DNA of 58,567 nt, from positions 1-58,567 of the forward strand of contig JBMZDR010000014.1 in the NCBI GenBank assembly GCA_049614485.1. Direction: 5' to 3'. How positions within the stretch are numbered: position 1 is the stretch's first letter; every line of letters starts with the position of its first letter. This document shows, piece after piece, positions 9,155-18,236 of this stretch. The position numbers and the translations under genes were made by a program. Below the pieces are notes generated by a model. The model saw only the letters and a list, made by a program, of their open reading frames with translations, was not told where the DNA came from and did not search any database. This DNA comes from GCA-2733415 sp049614485. Lineage in GTDB: Bacteria; Bacteroidota; Bacteroidia; Flavobacteriales; Flavobacteriaceae.

Positions 9155-10909
9155 ATGTACAGAAGTCATACAAATGGTGAATTAAGAGCATCACACATAA
9201 ATACCGAAGTGACCTTATCTGGTTGGGTTCAAAAATCTAGAGATAAAGGATTTATAATTTGGGTTGATTTACGTGATAGATATGGGATGACACAGCTTAT
9301 TTTTGATGAAGAGCGCACACCAGCTGACATGATGGAGAAAGCAAAGCGTCTTGGTAGAGAATTTGTTATTCAAGTAACAGGAACTGTCATTGAACGCGAA
9401 TCTAAAAATACAAAAATACCTACCGGAGAAGTTGAAGTTCTAGTTTCTAAATTAGAAATTTTAAACGACGCTAAATTGCCACCATTCACTATTGAAGACA
9501 ATACTGATGGTGGAGAGGAGTTACGTATGAAATACAGGTATTTAGACATCCGTCGTAATCCTGTAAAAAACAGCTTGATGTTCCGCCATAAAGTTGCTAT
9601 GGAGGTGCGTAAATACTTATCTGATCAAGAGTTTATTGAAGTTGAAACTCCTTATTTAATAAAATCTACACCAGAAGGCGCACGTGATTTTGTAGTCCCT
9701 TCTCGTATGAACGAAGGACAATTTTACGCTTTACCGCAGTCGCCACAAACCTTCAAACAACTGTTAATGGTTGGTGGAATGGATAAATACTTTCAAATTG
9801 TAAAGTGTTTTAGAGATGAAGATTTACGCGCAGATAGGCAACCAGAATTCACACAAATTGATTGTGAAATGGCCTTTGTTGAACAAGAAGATATTTTAAA
9901 CATCTTTGAAGGCTTAACCCGTCATTTATTAAAAGAAGTTAATAATGTTGAGGTTGAAAAATTCCCTAGATTATTGTATGACGACGCTATGCGTTTGTAT
10001 GGTAATGATAAACCAGACATCCGTTTCGGTATGGAATTTGGCGAGTTAAATGATGTTACACAACATAAAGAATTTAAAGTATTTAATGATGCCGAATTAG
10101 TTGTTGGTATTGCAGTTCCAGGCGGCGCATCATACACAAGAAAAGAAATTGACAAATTAATAGACTGGGTACGTCGTCCGCAAGTTGGCGCACTTGGTAT
10201 GGTATATGTAAAATGTAATGATGATGGCTCATTTAAATCATCTGTAGATAAATTTTACGATCAAGAGGATTTAGCAAAATGGGCAGAAAAAACTGGCGCT
10301 AAAGCTGGTGATTTAATCTGTGTGTTATCAGGAAACACGTCAAAAGTTCGTCCGCAATTAAGTGCCTTACGTATGGAAATGGCCGAACGTTTAGGCTTAA
10401 GAGACCCTAAAGTATTTGCACCATTATGGGTCATCGATTTCCCATTATTAGAGCTAGATGAAGAAACTGGGCATTACCACGCCATGCACCATCCATTTAC
10501 ATCACCTAAACCAGGGCAATTAGAGTTATTAGATTCTAAACCAGGTGATGTGAAAGCTAATGCTTATGATTTGGTATTGAATGGAAACGAAATAGGTGGC
10601 GGTTCAATTAGAATACACGACAAAGACATTCAAGCAACCATGTTCAAACATTTAGGTTTTTCAGATGAAGAAGCTAAAGAACAGTTTGGTTTCTTAATGG
10701 ACGCCTTTGAATATGGCGCTCCACCACATGGTGGGTTAGCATTCGGCTTAGATAGATTGGTTGCTATTTTAGGCGGACAAGAAACTATTAGAGATTTCAT
10801 TGCTTTTCCTAAAAATAATTCTGGTAGAGACGTCATGATTGACGCGCCTGCTCCTCTAGACAATGAGCAATTAAATGAATTGAGCTTACAAGTAAACTTA
10901 AAAGCATAA
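9155..10909 (+). CDS. aspS: aspartyl-tRNA synthetase
   Basis: The 584-residue class II synthetase joins Asp to its tRNA. The N-terminal OB-fold anticodon-binding domain starts SGWVQKSRDKGFIIWVDLRD (about 22-42). The class II catalytic core has motif 2 in FRDEDLRADRQPEFTQID (about 219-236), the bacterial GAD insertion (about 300-400), and motif 3 in GLAFGLDRLVAIL near the C-terminus. The length fits bacterial AspRS. It appears to be transcribed alone: its own -7 element lies upstream and a strong hairpin terminator begins 5 bases after the stop. Confidence 0.97.
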   Translation: MYRSHTNGELRASHINTEVTLSGWVQKSRDKGFIIWVDLRDRYGMTQLIFDEERTPADMMEKAKRLGREFVIQVTGTVIERESKNTKIPTGEVEVLVSKLEILNDAKLPPFTIEDNTDGGEELRMKYRYLDIRRNPVKNSLMFRHKVAMEVRKYLSDQEFIEVETPYLIKSTPEGARDFVVPSRMNEGQFYALPQSPQTFKQLLMVGGMDKYFQIVKCFRDEDLRADRQPEFTQIDCEMAFVEQEDILNIFEGLTRHLLKEVNNVEVEKFPRLLYDDAMRLYGNDKPDIRFGMEFGELNDVTQHKEFKVFNDAELVVGIAVPGGASYTRKEIDKLIDWVRRPQVGALGMVYVKCNDDGSFKSSVDKFYDQEDLAKWAEKTGAKAGDLICVLSGNTSKVRPQLSALRMEMAERLGLRDPKVFAPLWVIDFPLLELDEETGHYHAMHHPFTSPKPGQLELLDSKPGDVKANAYDLVLNGNEIGGGSIRIHDKDIQATMFKHLGFSDEEAKEQFGFLMDAFEYGAPPHGGLAFGLDRLVAILGGQETIRDFIAFPKNNSGRDVMIDAPAPLDNEQLNELSLQVNLKA

Positions 10910-10914
10910 AATTT

Positions 10915-10943
10915 AAAGCCTCATTAATTAATGAGGCTTTTTT
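10915..10943 (+). terminator. terminator of aspS
   Basis: A perfect 26-base palindrome (AAAGCCTCATTAA and its complement, 10915-10940) followed by more T residues. Confidence 0.88.
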
Positions 10944-10962
10944 AATTTATAAATACCTGAAC

Positions 10963-11208
10963 ATGAAATACATATTATATATCATATTTATTTTAATAAT
11001 AGCGTCATTAAGTTATGGCTATTACATTAAAACAGATAACGAATTATTATCTCATAAATTTATAGGCGCTGCAGTTTTAGGGTTCTTTTTTGTTTGGATG
11101 CCTTTGTTTTTATACCATCGTTCAAAAAACAATAGCATTAAAAAATATATGATTACCGACAAAACAATCAAGAAAATAAAAGATGAAGCAGAATCTTTTT
11201 TAGATTAA
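10963..11208 (+). CDS. small two-helix membrane protein, unknown function
   Basis: The 81-residue protein has two hydrophobic segments (about residues 3-21 and 33-50). The second is followed by the motif LYHRSKNN and a charged helical tail (KKIKDEAESFLD) expected in the cytoplasm. I do not recognise the family. It lies alone between the aspS terminator and the cold-shock gene promoter, and no promoter consensus is visible in front of it. Low-level read-through from aspS is possible. Confidence 0.65.
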   Translation: MKYILYIIFILIIASLSYGYYIKTDNELLSHKFIGAAVLGFFFVWMPLFLYHRSKNNSIKKYMITDKTIKKIKDEAESFLD

Positions 11209-11223
11209 AAAAGCATTAACAAG

Positions 11224-11253
11224 TTGTACAGTTCAAAATAAAGACTACATTTG
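11224..11253 (+). promoter_or_regulatory. promoter of the cold-shock gene
   Basis: TTG (11224-11226), 19 bases, TACATTTG (11246-11253). The inferred untranslated leader is only about 27 bases, unlike the long cold-responsive leader of E. coli cspA. Confidence 0.8.
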
Positions 11254-11283
11254 CACTAATTATTATATTATAATACAATTAAA

Positions 11284-11478
11284 ATGACAGGTACAGTAAA
11301 ATTTTTTAATGATTCTAAAGGATTTGGATTCATTACAAACGAAGAAACAGGACAAGACATCTTTGTTCACGTAACAGCAATCGACGGAGAATCTCTTAAC
11401 GAAGGAGATAAAGTAGAATATGTTGAAGAAGACGGAAAAAAAGGAAAAATAGCTACTAATGTAGAAGTTATCGGATAA
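11284..11478 (+). CDS. cold-shock domain protein (CspA family)
   Basis: The 64-residue single OB-fold protein binds single-stranded RNA and DNA and acts as an RNA chaperone. RNP1 is visible as KGFGFIT (about residues 10-16) and RNP2 as DIFVHV (about 25-30). Sequence and size are standard for the family. It has its own full promoter and a strong terminator shared with the convergent dNTPase gene. A minus-strand frame over the same bases is an artefact of its composition. Confidence 0.96.
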   Translation: MTGTVKFFNDSKGFGFITNEETGQDIFVHVTAIDGESLNEGDKVEYVEEDGKKGKIATNVEVIG

Positions 11479-11500
11479 TTTATTATCTTTTTCAAAACAC

Positions 11501-11530
11501 AAAAAACCCAACAGTAATGTTGGGTTTTTT
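11501..11530. terminator. bidirectional terminator between csp and dNTPase genes
   Basis: The arms AAAAAACCCAACA (11501-11513) and the complementary TGTTGGGTTTTTT (11518-11530) flank a GTAA loop. There is an A-run on one side and a T-run on the other, so it serves both converging genes. Confidence 0.9.
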
Positions 11531-11554
11531 TATTATCATTATTTTGTATGTTCA

Positions 11555-12901
11555 CTAATGCACTATACCCATTTGCTTTTTATACAACAGTAATGCTTTA
11601 CTGTCTGAAAGTGACGCCACATAACCAGACACATTTAACAAACGCTGGTATAAGGACTGCTCTACAGAGGTAATTGAACTTGGCAGGGTTTTTAAAATCA
11701 ACTTATCATAATTAGATAATGTTCCGTTTGCCTTATTATTAACTGCATCTGTATAAGTTTCTAACAATTTTGAAATGATTTTATACCCAATAATTTCTTT
11801 TTGAATAACCTCATCACTTTCATAAATTTTATTAACACTAATTTTTATAATGTCGTTTATTTGTGATTCATATTTACATTTATCAATCAAGCCGTGTGAA
11901 AACTCACCATTTAAAATAGCCGTTTCATTATCAAGGAAAACCTTAACAGCTTCACCTATTAACGCACTTACAGACAACGACCTTAGATAAGCAATTCTGG
12001 CACCAGTTGTGGTGAGGGATTTATATTTATCAATATTAATAGATTCTTTTACAAGATTGATAAGATATTCTAACGCAAAATCTTCCTCAATTAGCCCTAA
12101 ATTAATCCCATCTTCAAAATCAATTATTGTGTAGCAGATATCATCCGCAGCTTCAACTAAAAACGTTAACGGATGTCTAGAAAAACTAATATCAGTACCG
12201 TTTCGTGTTTGTTTCAAACCGAGTTCATTAGCAACTTCTTCAAAAAACAATTTATCATCCTGAAAAAAACCATACTTTTTATCTGCTATATGTGATGTAG
12301 GCTTGACAGGTAATGACTCTTTCGGGTACTTCATAAAAGCGCCTAAAGTTGCATAAGACAAACGCAAGCTTCCTTCTACGCCTTCTTTAGTTTCTGTTAA
12401 AATTTTAAAGCCATTGGCATTTCCTTCAAAACTGATTAAATCTTGATATTCTTTATCTGACAACTGCTCTTTATAAACCAATCCTTTTCCGTTTATAAAA
12501 AACTCTCCAATTGCTTTTTCTCCGGAGTGTCCGTAAGGCGGGTTACCTATATCATGTGCTAATGCTGCCGCAGCTACTATTGCTCCAAAGTCGTTAGACT
12601 TATACCCTAAATCGTGCTCTAAGTGCGGGTGTCTTTTCAATAATTCTGCTCCAACTACCCTACCCAAAGTTCTAGCCACAACGGATACTTCTAGACTATG
12701 TGTTAGTCGGGTATGTACAAAATCAGTATCAGATAATGGTATGACCTGAGTTTTATCTTGTAAGCTTCTAAATGCCGAAGAGAAAATGATTCGATCATAA
12801 TCAACCTCAAACCCTAGCCTGTTTTCATCTTGTTCTTTACGTATTCTTTTATTTACATCGCCAAAACGTCTTAAAGACAGTAGTTGATCCCAATTCATCA
12901 T
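11555..12901 (-). CDS. dgt: dGTPase / deoxynucleoside triphosphate triphosphohydrolase
   Basis: The 448-residue HD-domain enzyme hydrolyses dNTPs (classically dGTP) to the nucleoside and triphosphate. The metal site is visible as HTRLTHSLEV (about 63-72) and AHDIGNPPYGHSGEKAI (about 114-130), the H...HD...D pattern. The N-terminal RFGDVNKRIRKEQDENR is typical of bacterial dNTPases. Two consecutive Met codons open the frame; either could start. It lies 47 bases downstream of the SulP gene on the same strand, with no exact -7 element between them, so it may be cotranscribed. Confidence 0.9.
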   Translation of the reverse strand: MMNWDQLLSLRRFGDVNKRIRKEQDENRLGFEVDYDRIIFSSAFRSLQDKTQVIPLSDTDFVHTRLTHSLEVSVVARTLGRVVGAELLKRHPHLEHDLGYKSNDFGAIVAAAALAHDIGNPPYGHSGEKAIGEFFINGKGLVYKEQLSDKEYQDLISFEGNANGFKILTETKEGVEGSLRLSYATLGAFMKYPKESLPVKPTSHIADKKYGFFQDDKLFFEEVANELGLKQTRNGTDISFSRHPLTFLVEAADDICYTIIDFEDGINLGLIEEDFALEYLINLVKESINIDKYKSLTTTGARIAYLRSLSVSALIGEAVKVFLDNETAILNGEFSHGLIDKCKYESQINDIIKISVNKIYESDEVIQKEIIGYKIISKLLETYTDAVNNKANGTLSNYDKLILKTLPSSITSVEQSLYQRLLNVSGYVASLSDSKALLLYKKQMGIVH

Positions 12902-12948
12902 AACTTAAATTCTTCTAATTAATATTGTCTATATATTTGACAAATTCA

Positions 12949-14775
12949 TTATTGTTTTCGTTTTAACCACATTAAGCAATCTTTAAAGTCGTCAAACAAT
13001 TGATCTTCTTGTACTAAATCTGGTATAATATCTATACGTTCTAACATGTATTTAGGTTGTTTTAATAATCCAACTAAAAGTACTTTTTTACCTTGTTTCG
13101 CTAAATCTACTAAAACATCTTCCATAGCATAAAGTCCAGATTGATCAATGTACTGCATACGTCCCATCCTAATAATTACGGTTGTTGCGCTATTTGGTAT
13201 TTGCTTTGACAACTGTTGAAAATCACTTGTTGAGCCAAAAAATAACGGGCCTTTGATGTGTTTAATAAATACCGATTCTTTCAATGTGTCTGGCAAATTA
13301 ATTTCATCTGCCCAGTTTTCTTCTTTTAATGATTTAACATCAGAAAATTCAGCAGTTAAATCTCCCATTTTTTTCATAAACATTAATGACGCAATTACCA
13401 GTCCTATACCTACGGCATACACTAGGTTCCAAAGTGAAGACAGAACCAACACAACAATCATAATAACCACTTCGGGTTTTGGCATATAAGGTATTGCTTT
13501 TAATCCTTTGTAATCCATTACACCTATTCCAACGGTAATTAATATACCCGCTAAAACAGCTGCAGGTATTTGAGATGCTACAGGGCCTAATGCTAGCAAC
13601 ACTAAAAGCAACAAAACACCAGCAATCATTCCTGAAAGCCGAGTTTTACCTCCCGCATTAATATTTACAACGGTTCTAATTGTAGCACCGGCTCCAGGTA
13701 TACCGCCAAAAAGAGCAGCTATACTGTTTCCTATACCTTGACCAACAAGCTCTTTATTTGGCTCATGTTTCGTTTTCGTCATATTATCTGCAACAACGGA
13801 TGTTAGCAAGGAGTCTATTGCACCCAAGAGCGCTAAGGTTAGTGCTGTAAAAATATAAGGTGTTATACTTGATAATTTAAACTCTGAAAATATTCCAAAA
13901 TTAGGTATTGGTAAGCCACTAGGAATTTCTTCTATTGGTCTATAGTCCAACCCAAAGCCTACGGCAATACCTGACATCACTAAAAGAGCTACTAATGTAC
14001 TTGGCACTTTAGTTGTTATACGTTTAAATCCGAAAATAATGATGATAGTTCCTAATGCTAAAAGCAATTCAAGCCAATTAATATTGGCTAAGGCTCTTGG
14101 CAATACTTTTATTGCTCCCAACACACCTGATGTTTCTTTTGCAGCTAAGGTTTGTGATTCTTTCAAAATCTGTTCTTGTGTAATATTTTCTGCGTTCTTG
14201 ATGGTTTGCCTAAAGTCTTCCAAAACCAAAATTCCTTCCCCTGCTTCTTCTTTTAAAATGTTGTCTAAAATAATTTCTTCGGCATGTGGTTTAAACTGAT
14301 TAACAAAGCCTTCATCTTCTTTTGGATAATACCCAATTGATGGTAGAATTTGTGTTATTAAAATAATCACCCCAATGGCTGTCATAAAACCAGAGACCAC
14401 TGGGTACGGGATGTATTTAATATATTTCCCCAAACCAAGAAAACCTAAGCCTACTTGCATTAAACCTGCTAATAAAAATATTGTTAAAATAGCAGGCATT
14501 GCTTTAGTCACATCGCCATCAAAAGCAGCAATTATTCCTGCAATTACAACCATACTTACAGCTGTCATAGGTGCTGTTGGTCCAGATATTTGAGTATTGG
14601 TCCCTCCAAATAGCGCTGCAAAAAAACTAACAAAAATTGCTCCATATAATCCTGCACTTGGCCCCAAGCCAGAACTAACTCCGAAAGCTAATGCTAGTGG
14701 CAATGCAACTATACCAGCAGTAATACCACCAAACAAATCGCCTTTAAAATATTTAAAATTGAATAAATTTTTCAT
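12949..14775 (-). CDS. SulP family anion transporter with STAS domain
   Basis: The 608-residue inner-membrane protein shows the SulP signature GGITAGIVALPLALAFGVSSG (about residues 15-35), about 12-14 membrane helices, and a C-terminal STAS domain (about 505-600; YIDQSGLYAMEDVL). A hydrophilic loop of about 60 residues is inserted near residues 150-215. Family members move sulfate, bicarbonate or other anions with sodium or protons; the substrate is not readable. No carbonic anhydrase or sulfate-assimilation gene is adjacent. The upstream gap has two TAACATT copies at 12-base period (14825-14843), of uncertain meaning. Confidence 0.92.
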   Translation of the reverse strand: MKNLFNFKYFKGDLFGGITAGIVALPLALAFGVSSGLGPSAGLYGAIFVSFFAALFGGTNTQISGPTAPMTAVSMVVIAGIIAAFDGDVTKAMPAILTIFLLAGLMQVGLGFLGLGKYIKYIPYPVVSGFMTAIGVIILITQILPSIGYYPKEDEGFVNQFKPHAEEIILDNILKEEAGEGILVLEDFRQTIKNAENITQEQILKESQTLAAKETSGVLGAIKVLPRALANINWLELLLALGTIIIIFGFKRITTKVPSTLVALLVMSGIAVGFGLDYRPIEEIPSGLPIPNFGIFSEFKLSSITPYIFTALTLALLGAIDSLLTSVVADNMTKTKHEPNKELVGQGIGNSIAALFGGIPGAGATIRTVVNINAGGKTRLSGMIAGVLLLLVLLALGPVASQIPAAVLAGILITVGIGVMDYKGLKAIPYMPKPEVVIMIVVLVLSSLWNLVYAVGIGLVIASLMFMKKMGDLTAEFSDVKSLKEENWADEINLPDTLKESVFIKHIKGPLFFGSTSDFQQLSKQIPNSATTVIIRMGRMQYIDQSGLYAMEDVLVDLAKQGKKVLLVGLLKQPKYMLERIDIIPDLVQEDQLFDDFKDCLMWLKRKQ

Positions 14776-14942
14776 TTTTTTTAATAATATTAATTGTTAT
14801 ACAACTACTTTAATCAGGGCGCAATAACATTTACTTTAACATTGCAATTGACTGTTTAATGCTCGCTAAAACAAATTACAAGATAGGTATATAATACCGC
14901 AAAAGAAAGTTAAGGTTTCTTTTCAATGCAACACAAATTATA

Positions 14943-15251
14943 TTATATTTTTTCTGGAGGTGGGAGTTGTATTTCAAGCTCAGGCACTGGAAGTCTATCT
15001 ATATATACTGTAGTACTAATAATAGTATTTAAAACAACTGAATTATCAAAACATTGTGAAGCATAAAAAAGACGAATAGATTTTTCTTGGCCATTAACAT
15101 TATCAAAAATTTCTTTTTCTTCAAAATCCTCATAATTACATTCTACTAAAACTGCTGAATAATTATCACTAATAACCGACAACACTGCAGGAGCTTGTGT
15201 TGACAAAGTCAAAACTAACGAGAGTAATAATATATTATAAGACTTTAACAC
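14943..15251 (-). CDS. small exported hypothetical protein
   Basis: The 102-residue protein has an N-terminal hydrophobic segment (about 5-26) that could be a signal peptide or membrane anchor. The polar remainder has two cysteines (in VECNYEDF and SQCFDNS), and the C-terminus is proline-rich (LPPPEKI). No family is recognised. A perfect -7 element (15268-15275) stands 17 bases before the ATG, which supports it as a real gene. It is divergent from the TonB receptor, with the candidate Pho boxes between them. Confidence 0.55.
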   Translation of the reverse strand: MLKSYNILLLSLVLTLSTQAPAVLSVISDNYSAVLVECNYEDFEEKEIFDNVNGQEKSIRLFYASQCFDNSVVLNTIISTTVYIDRLPVPELEIQLPPPEKI

Positions 15252-15267
15252 TATAATTAATTTATTA

Positions 15268-15275
15268 CAAAAATA
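15268..15275 (-). promoter_or_regulatory. -7 promoter element for the small exported protein
   Basis: TATTTTTG on the minus strand, an exact -7 consensus match. No TTG sits at the usual -33 spacing. Confidence 0.5.
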
Positions 15276-15331
15276 ACAGAAACAAGTTATTATAGCCTCT
15301 TTTTAAGCGTTTATTAGCCAATAAAGTCGCT

Positions 15332-15397
15332 TTACATTAACATAACACAAAAGTCATAAGCTCTTAACTTCAAAAACACTTTCCTGAGCTTTATTTG
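15332..15397 (+). promoter_or_regulatory. candidate Pho-type promoter of the TonB receptor operon
   Basis: Four 7-base units start at 15332, 15343, 15354 and 15365, exactly 11 bases apart: TTACATT, TAACACA, TCATAAG and TAACTTC. Compared with TAACATT they match 6, 5, 3 and 5 of 7. The last ends 18 bases before a weak -7 element TTTATTTG (15390-15397; second base deviates). An 11-base period is the known geometry of PhoB boxes, and an activator would compensate for the weak -7. Assignment to PhoB is inference. Confidence 0.4.
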
Positions 15398-15419
15398 CAG
15401 AAAAATAATTACACAAAAA

Positions 15420-18197
15420 ATGAAACAAGTTTTCTTATTTATTATTCTACTTACAAGCTTTTCTTACGCACAAGAAAACTCTCAAATATCTGGAAAAATT
15501 TTGGATGGAGAAATGGATAACGAGCCATTGTTTGGCGCAACAGTTATTGTAAAAAACACAACAACTGGTGCTCAAACTGATTTTGATGGAAATTACACCT
15601 TATCACTTAACCCTGGAACTTACACATTAGAATTTAGTTACGTTGGCTACAACACAACAAGTGAAACAGTTACATTAACCGCTAATGAAAAAAAAGAAGT
15701 GAGTATTACTTTAAAAGCAAATTCACTTGAGCAAATTATTATTACCACCAATGTAAACAGAGAGTCAACAACAGCTTTAATGCTAGACCAAAAGAAAGCA
15801 ATAAGTATTAAGCAAGCCATTGGAGCACAAGAAATGTCAAATAAAGGAATTAGTGATGCTGCTGGCGCAGTAGCTAAAATATCAGGCGTTTCAAAACAAG
15901 AAGGATCAAGCAGTGTTTATGTTAGAGGCTTAGGAGACCGGTATTTAAACACCACTCTTAACGGATTGTCATTACCATCTAATAAAATTGAAAACAAAAA
16001 TATTGACTTAAACCTATTCTCATCTGATGTAATCAAAAATGTAGAAATAAGCAAAGCATACAACTCTAACTTATATGGTGACTTTGCTGCAGGAAATGTA
16101 AATATTGTTTCTAAAGAATATAGCGGTAATGGCTTTTTTAACACATCTGTAAACACAGGTTTTAACAGTAATGCTATTGGGAAAACATTTATGAAAAATG
16201 ACGGAACAGGAGCTTTAGGGTTTTACACACGATATGAACACAACCCATATTCTATTGTCATGTCACATGGTGTTGATCCTGTTGAAGCAGGAACACCTAT
16301 AAACACAGGAGTGAGTGTTGTTGGTGGCAAATCATTTAACTTCAAAAATAATTCTCGGTTAAGCTTTTTTATTACCGCTGGTTTTGAAAATGATTACAAA
16401 TACAGAAAAGGCCAATCTGCAAACTATGCAGGAACCTATAGTAAATTATTCCCTGAAGTTGAAGAATATGAGTACAGCACTACTACCAACACAATGTTAA
16501 ACCTCAGCTACAAGGCCACCAATACTACTAAAATAAAATTCAATTCAATGTTTATTAACAGTTCTTCTGATGAAGTTGGGTATTATGGTATTGGGGGAAA
16601 AGGATTTAACAGAGATGCATTATCAGGAGAAGAAAGGGGTTTTTACCAAATGAACTCTCAATTTAGTCAAGATAAAATTTTTGTAAACCAATTATTAGGT
16701 GAACATAACATAAGTGAAAAAACCACTATAAATTGGGGTCTAGGTATAAACAATGTGTTTGCAAATCAACCAGATAGAAAGCGAATTAGTTTAGAGGACT
16801 ACCATTTTTCTCTTGACAACAACCCAAATACAAACCCAGTATTTTTCACCAACAACACTTTTGACAACCAACGTTATTTCCAAAAAGTTGATGACACTGA
16901 ATTTACAAGTTATATAAATGCAACTTATGAAGCCTCAGAAGAAGTAACACTAAATTTTGGTTTAAACGGAAGAACAAAAGAACGTAATTTTGAAAATAGC
17001 CGATATGGATATAATATTATAGACTCTAATTATGAAATAACAGATGTCAATAATTTAAATTCATTTTTCAATATTGCAAATCAAGGTGTACTATACAATA
17101 CGTATGTGATTAATGCAATTGACCCCATAAATGGTATTGGACAAACAAATTTCCCTGGACTATTAGAAAACAGTTACAAAGGAAGCTTAGATGTCTTTTC
17201 TGGGTACATTACAGCTGACTTTAATGTTAACGAAAAGTTATTGGTTGTACCAGGAGTACGTGTAGAAAACATCAACATAAAAACCACATATAATGTTATC
17301 AATGTTTCAGCCACTGACCCTGGATTTGTTGAAACAAACGAAACATTATTCTTACCTAGTTTAAACGTTAAATACAAATTAAACGATGATACCAACTTGC
17401 GTTTTGCCTTTAGTAAAACAGCTTCAATTCCTGAATTTAAAGAAATGGCGCCATTCGTTTACGTTGGAATAACGGATCGTGTTGGTGGAAACCAAGATTT
17501 AATAAATAATGATTTAGGCGCAACAACCTCTAAAGTATTCAACTTTGACATAAAATACGAATGGTTTTTTGGAAAAGAAGAGCTATTATCTCTTGCAGGA
17601 TTTGCCAAACAAATTCATGACCCCATAAACCTTGTAACAGCTTTTGATGCTACTGGTACAGAACGTTACTTTAGAACCGGAGATAAGGCTGATGTATTTG
17701 GAGCTGAATTAGACATACGTAAAACCATCTTAAAAAATGATAAATCAAAGCTTTCTGCAGGGTTAAATGCAACATACATGCATACACAACAAGATTTAAA
17801 AGCCGTGAACGGAACATATTCAGTTAGTTTTAACAAAACAAGTGATCAACTTCAAGGCGCTTCTCCATTTATATTAAATACCGACCTGAGCTACAAACCA
17901 ACCTTCGGAAATTACAAGCCAATGGCAAATTTAGTATTTACATATTTTTCTGATCGTATACACTCACTTGGCTCTGGTAGTATCTCAAATAAAATCGAAA
18001 AAGGGTTTAGCACTCTAGACTTTATCTTAAAAAATAAAATTGGAGAGCATGCTGAATTAAACTTTAGCGCTAAAAACTTACTAGACCCAAGTATTACAAT
18101 TTTAAGAGAAAATGTTCCTGCAGAAGGCGGAGACGTTATCTTATCTGAATACAAAAAAGGAATTAATATAGGATTACAATTTAAATACACTTTTTAA
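15420..18197 (+). CDS. TonB-dependent outer-membrane receptor
   Basis: The 925-residue protein has a signal peptide (residues 1-17, ending SYAQ). Next come a CarboxypepD_reg-like domain (about 20-110; SGKILDGEMDNEPLFGATVIV ... LEFSYVGY), a plug domain (about 125-235; YVRGLGDRYLNTTLNGL) and a 22-strand barrel ending in LQFKYTF. It imports a ligand across the outer membrane using TonB-ExbBD energy. The next gene, 39 bases on, encodes a surface-type beta-helix lipoprotein rather than a SusD protein. The neighbourhood (porin, PiT) and 11-base repeats suggest phosphate or an organophosphate as ligand, but the sequence does not prove this. Confidence 0.92.
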   Translation: MKQVFLFIILLTSFSYAQENSQISGKILDGEMDNEPLFGATVIVKNTTTGAQTDFDGNYTLSLNPGTYTLEFSYVGYNTTSETVTLTANEKKEVSITLKANSLEQIIITTNVNRESTTALMLDQKKAISIKQAIGAQEMSNKGISDAAGAVAKISGVSKQEGSSSVYVRGLGDRYLNTTLNGLSLPSNKIENKNIDLNLFSSDVIKNVEISKAYNSNLYGDFAAGNVNIVSKEYSGNGFFNTSVNTGFNSNAIGKTFMKNDGTGALGFYTRYEHNPYSIVMSHGVDPVEAGTPINTGVSVVGGKSFNFKNNSRLSFFITAGFENDYKYRKGQSANYAGTYSKLFPEVEEYEYSTTTNTMLNLSYKATNTTKIKFNSMFINSSSDEVGYYGIGGKGFNRDALSGEERGFYQMNSQFSQDKIFVNQLLGEHNISEKTTINWGLGINNVFANQPDRKRISLEDYHFSLDNNPNTNPVFFTNNTFDNQRYFQKVDDTEFTSYINATYEASEEVTLNFGLNGRTKERNFENSRYGYNIIDSNYEITDVNNLNSFFNIANQGVLYNTYVINAIDPINGIGQTNFPGLLENSYKGSLDVFSGYITADFNVNEKLLVVPGVRVENINIKTTYNVINVSATDPGFVETNETLFLPSLNVKYKLNDDTNLRFAFSKTASIPEFKEMAPFVYVGITDRVGGNQDLINNDLGATTSKVFNFDIKYEWFFGKEELLSLAGFAKQIHDPINLVTAFDATGTERYFRTGDKADVFGAELDIRKTILKNDKSKLSAGLNATYMHTQQDLKAVNGTYSVSFNKTSDQLQGASPFILNTDLSYKPTFGNYKPMANLVFTYFSDRIHSLGSGSISNKIEKGFSTLDFILKNKIGEHAELNFSAKNLLDPSITILRENVPAEGGDVILSEYKKGINIGLQFKYTF

Positions 18198-18236
18198 CAA
18201 ACATAACTTTAACAACAACAATTAATCAAACTAAAA

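Noticed and set aside
11284..11478. Cold-responsive long leader for the csp gene
   Set aside because: The promoter position leaves only about 27 untranslated bases.
11263..11511. Minus-strand open frame over the cold-shock gene
   Set aside because: It is a shadow of a clear CspA-family gene, which has its own promoter and terminator.
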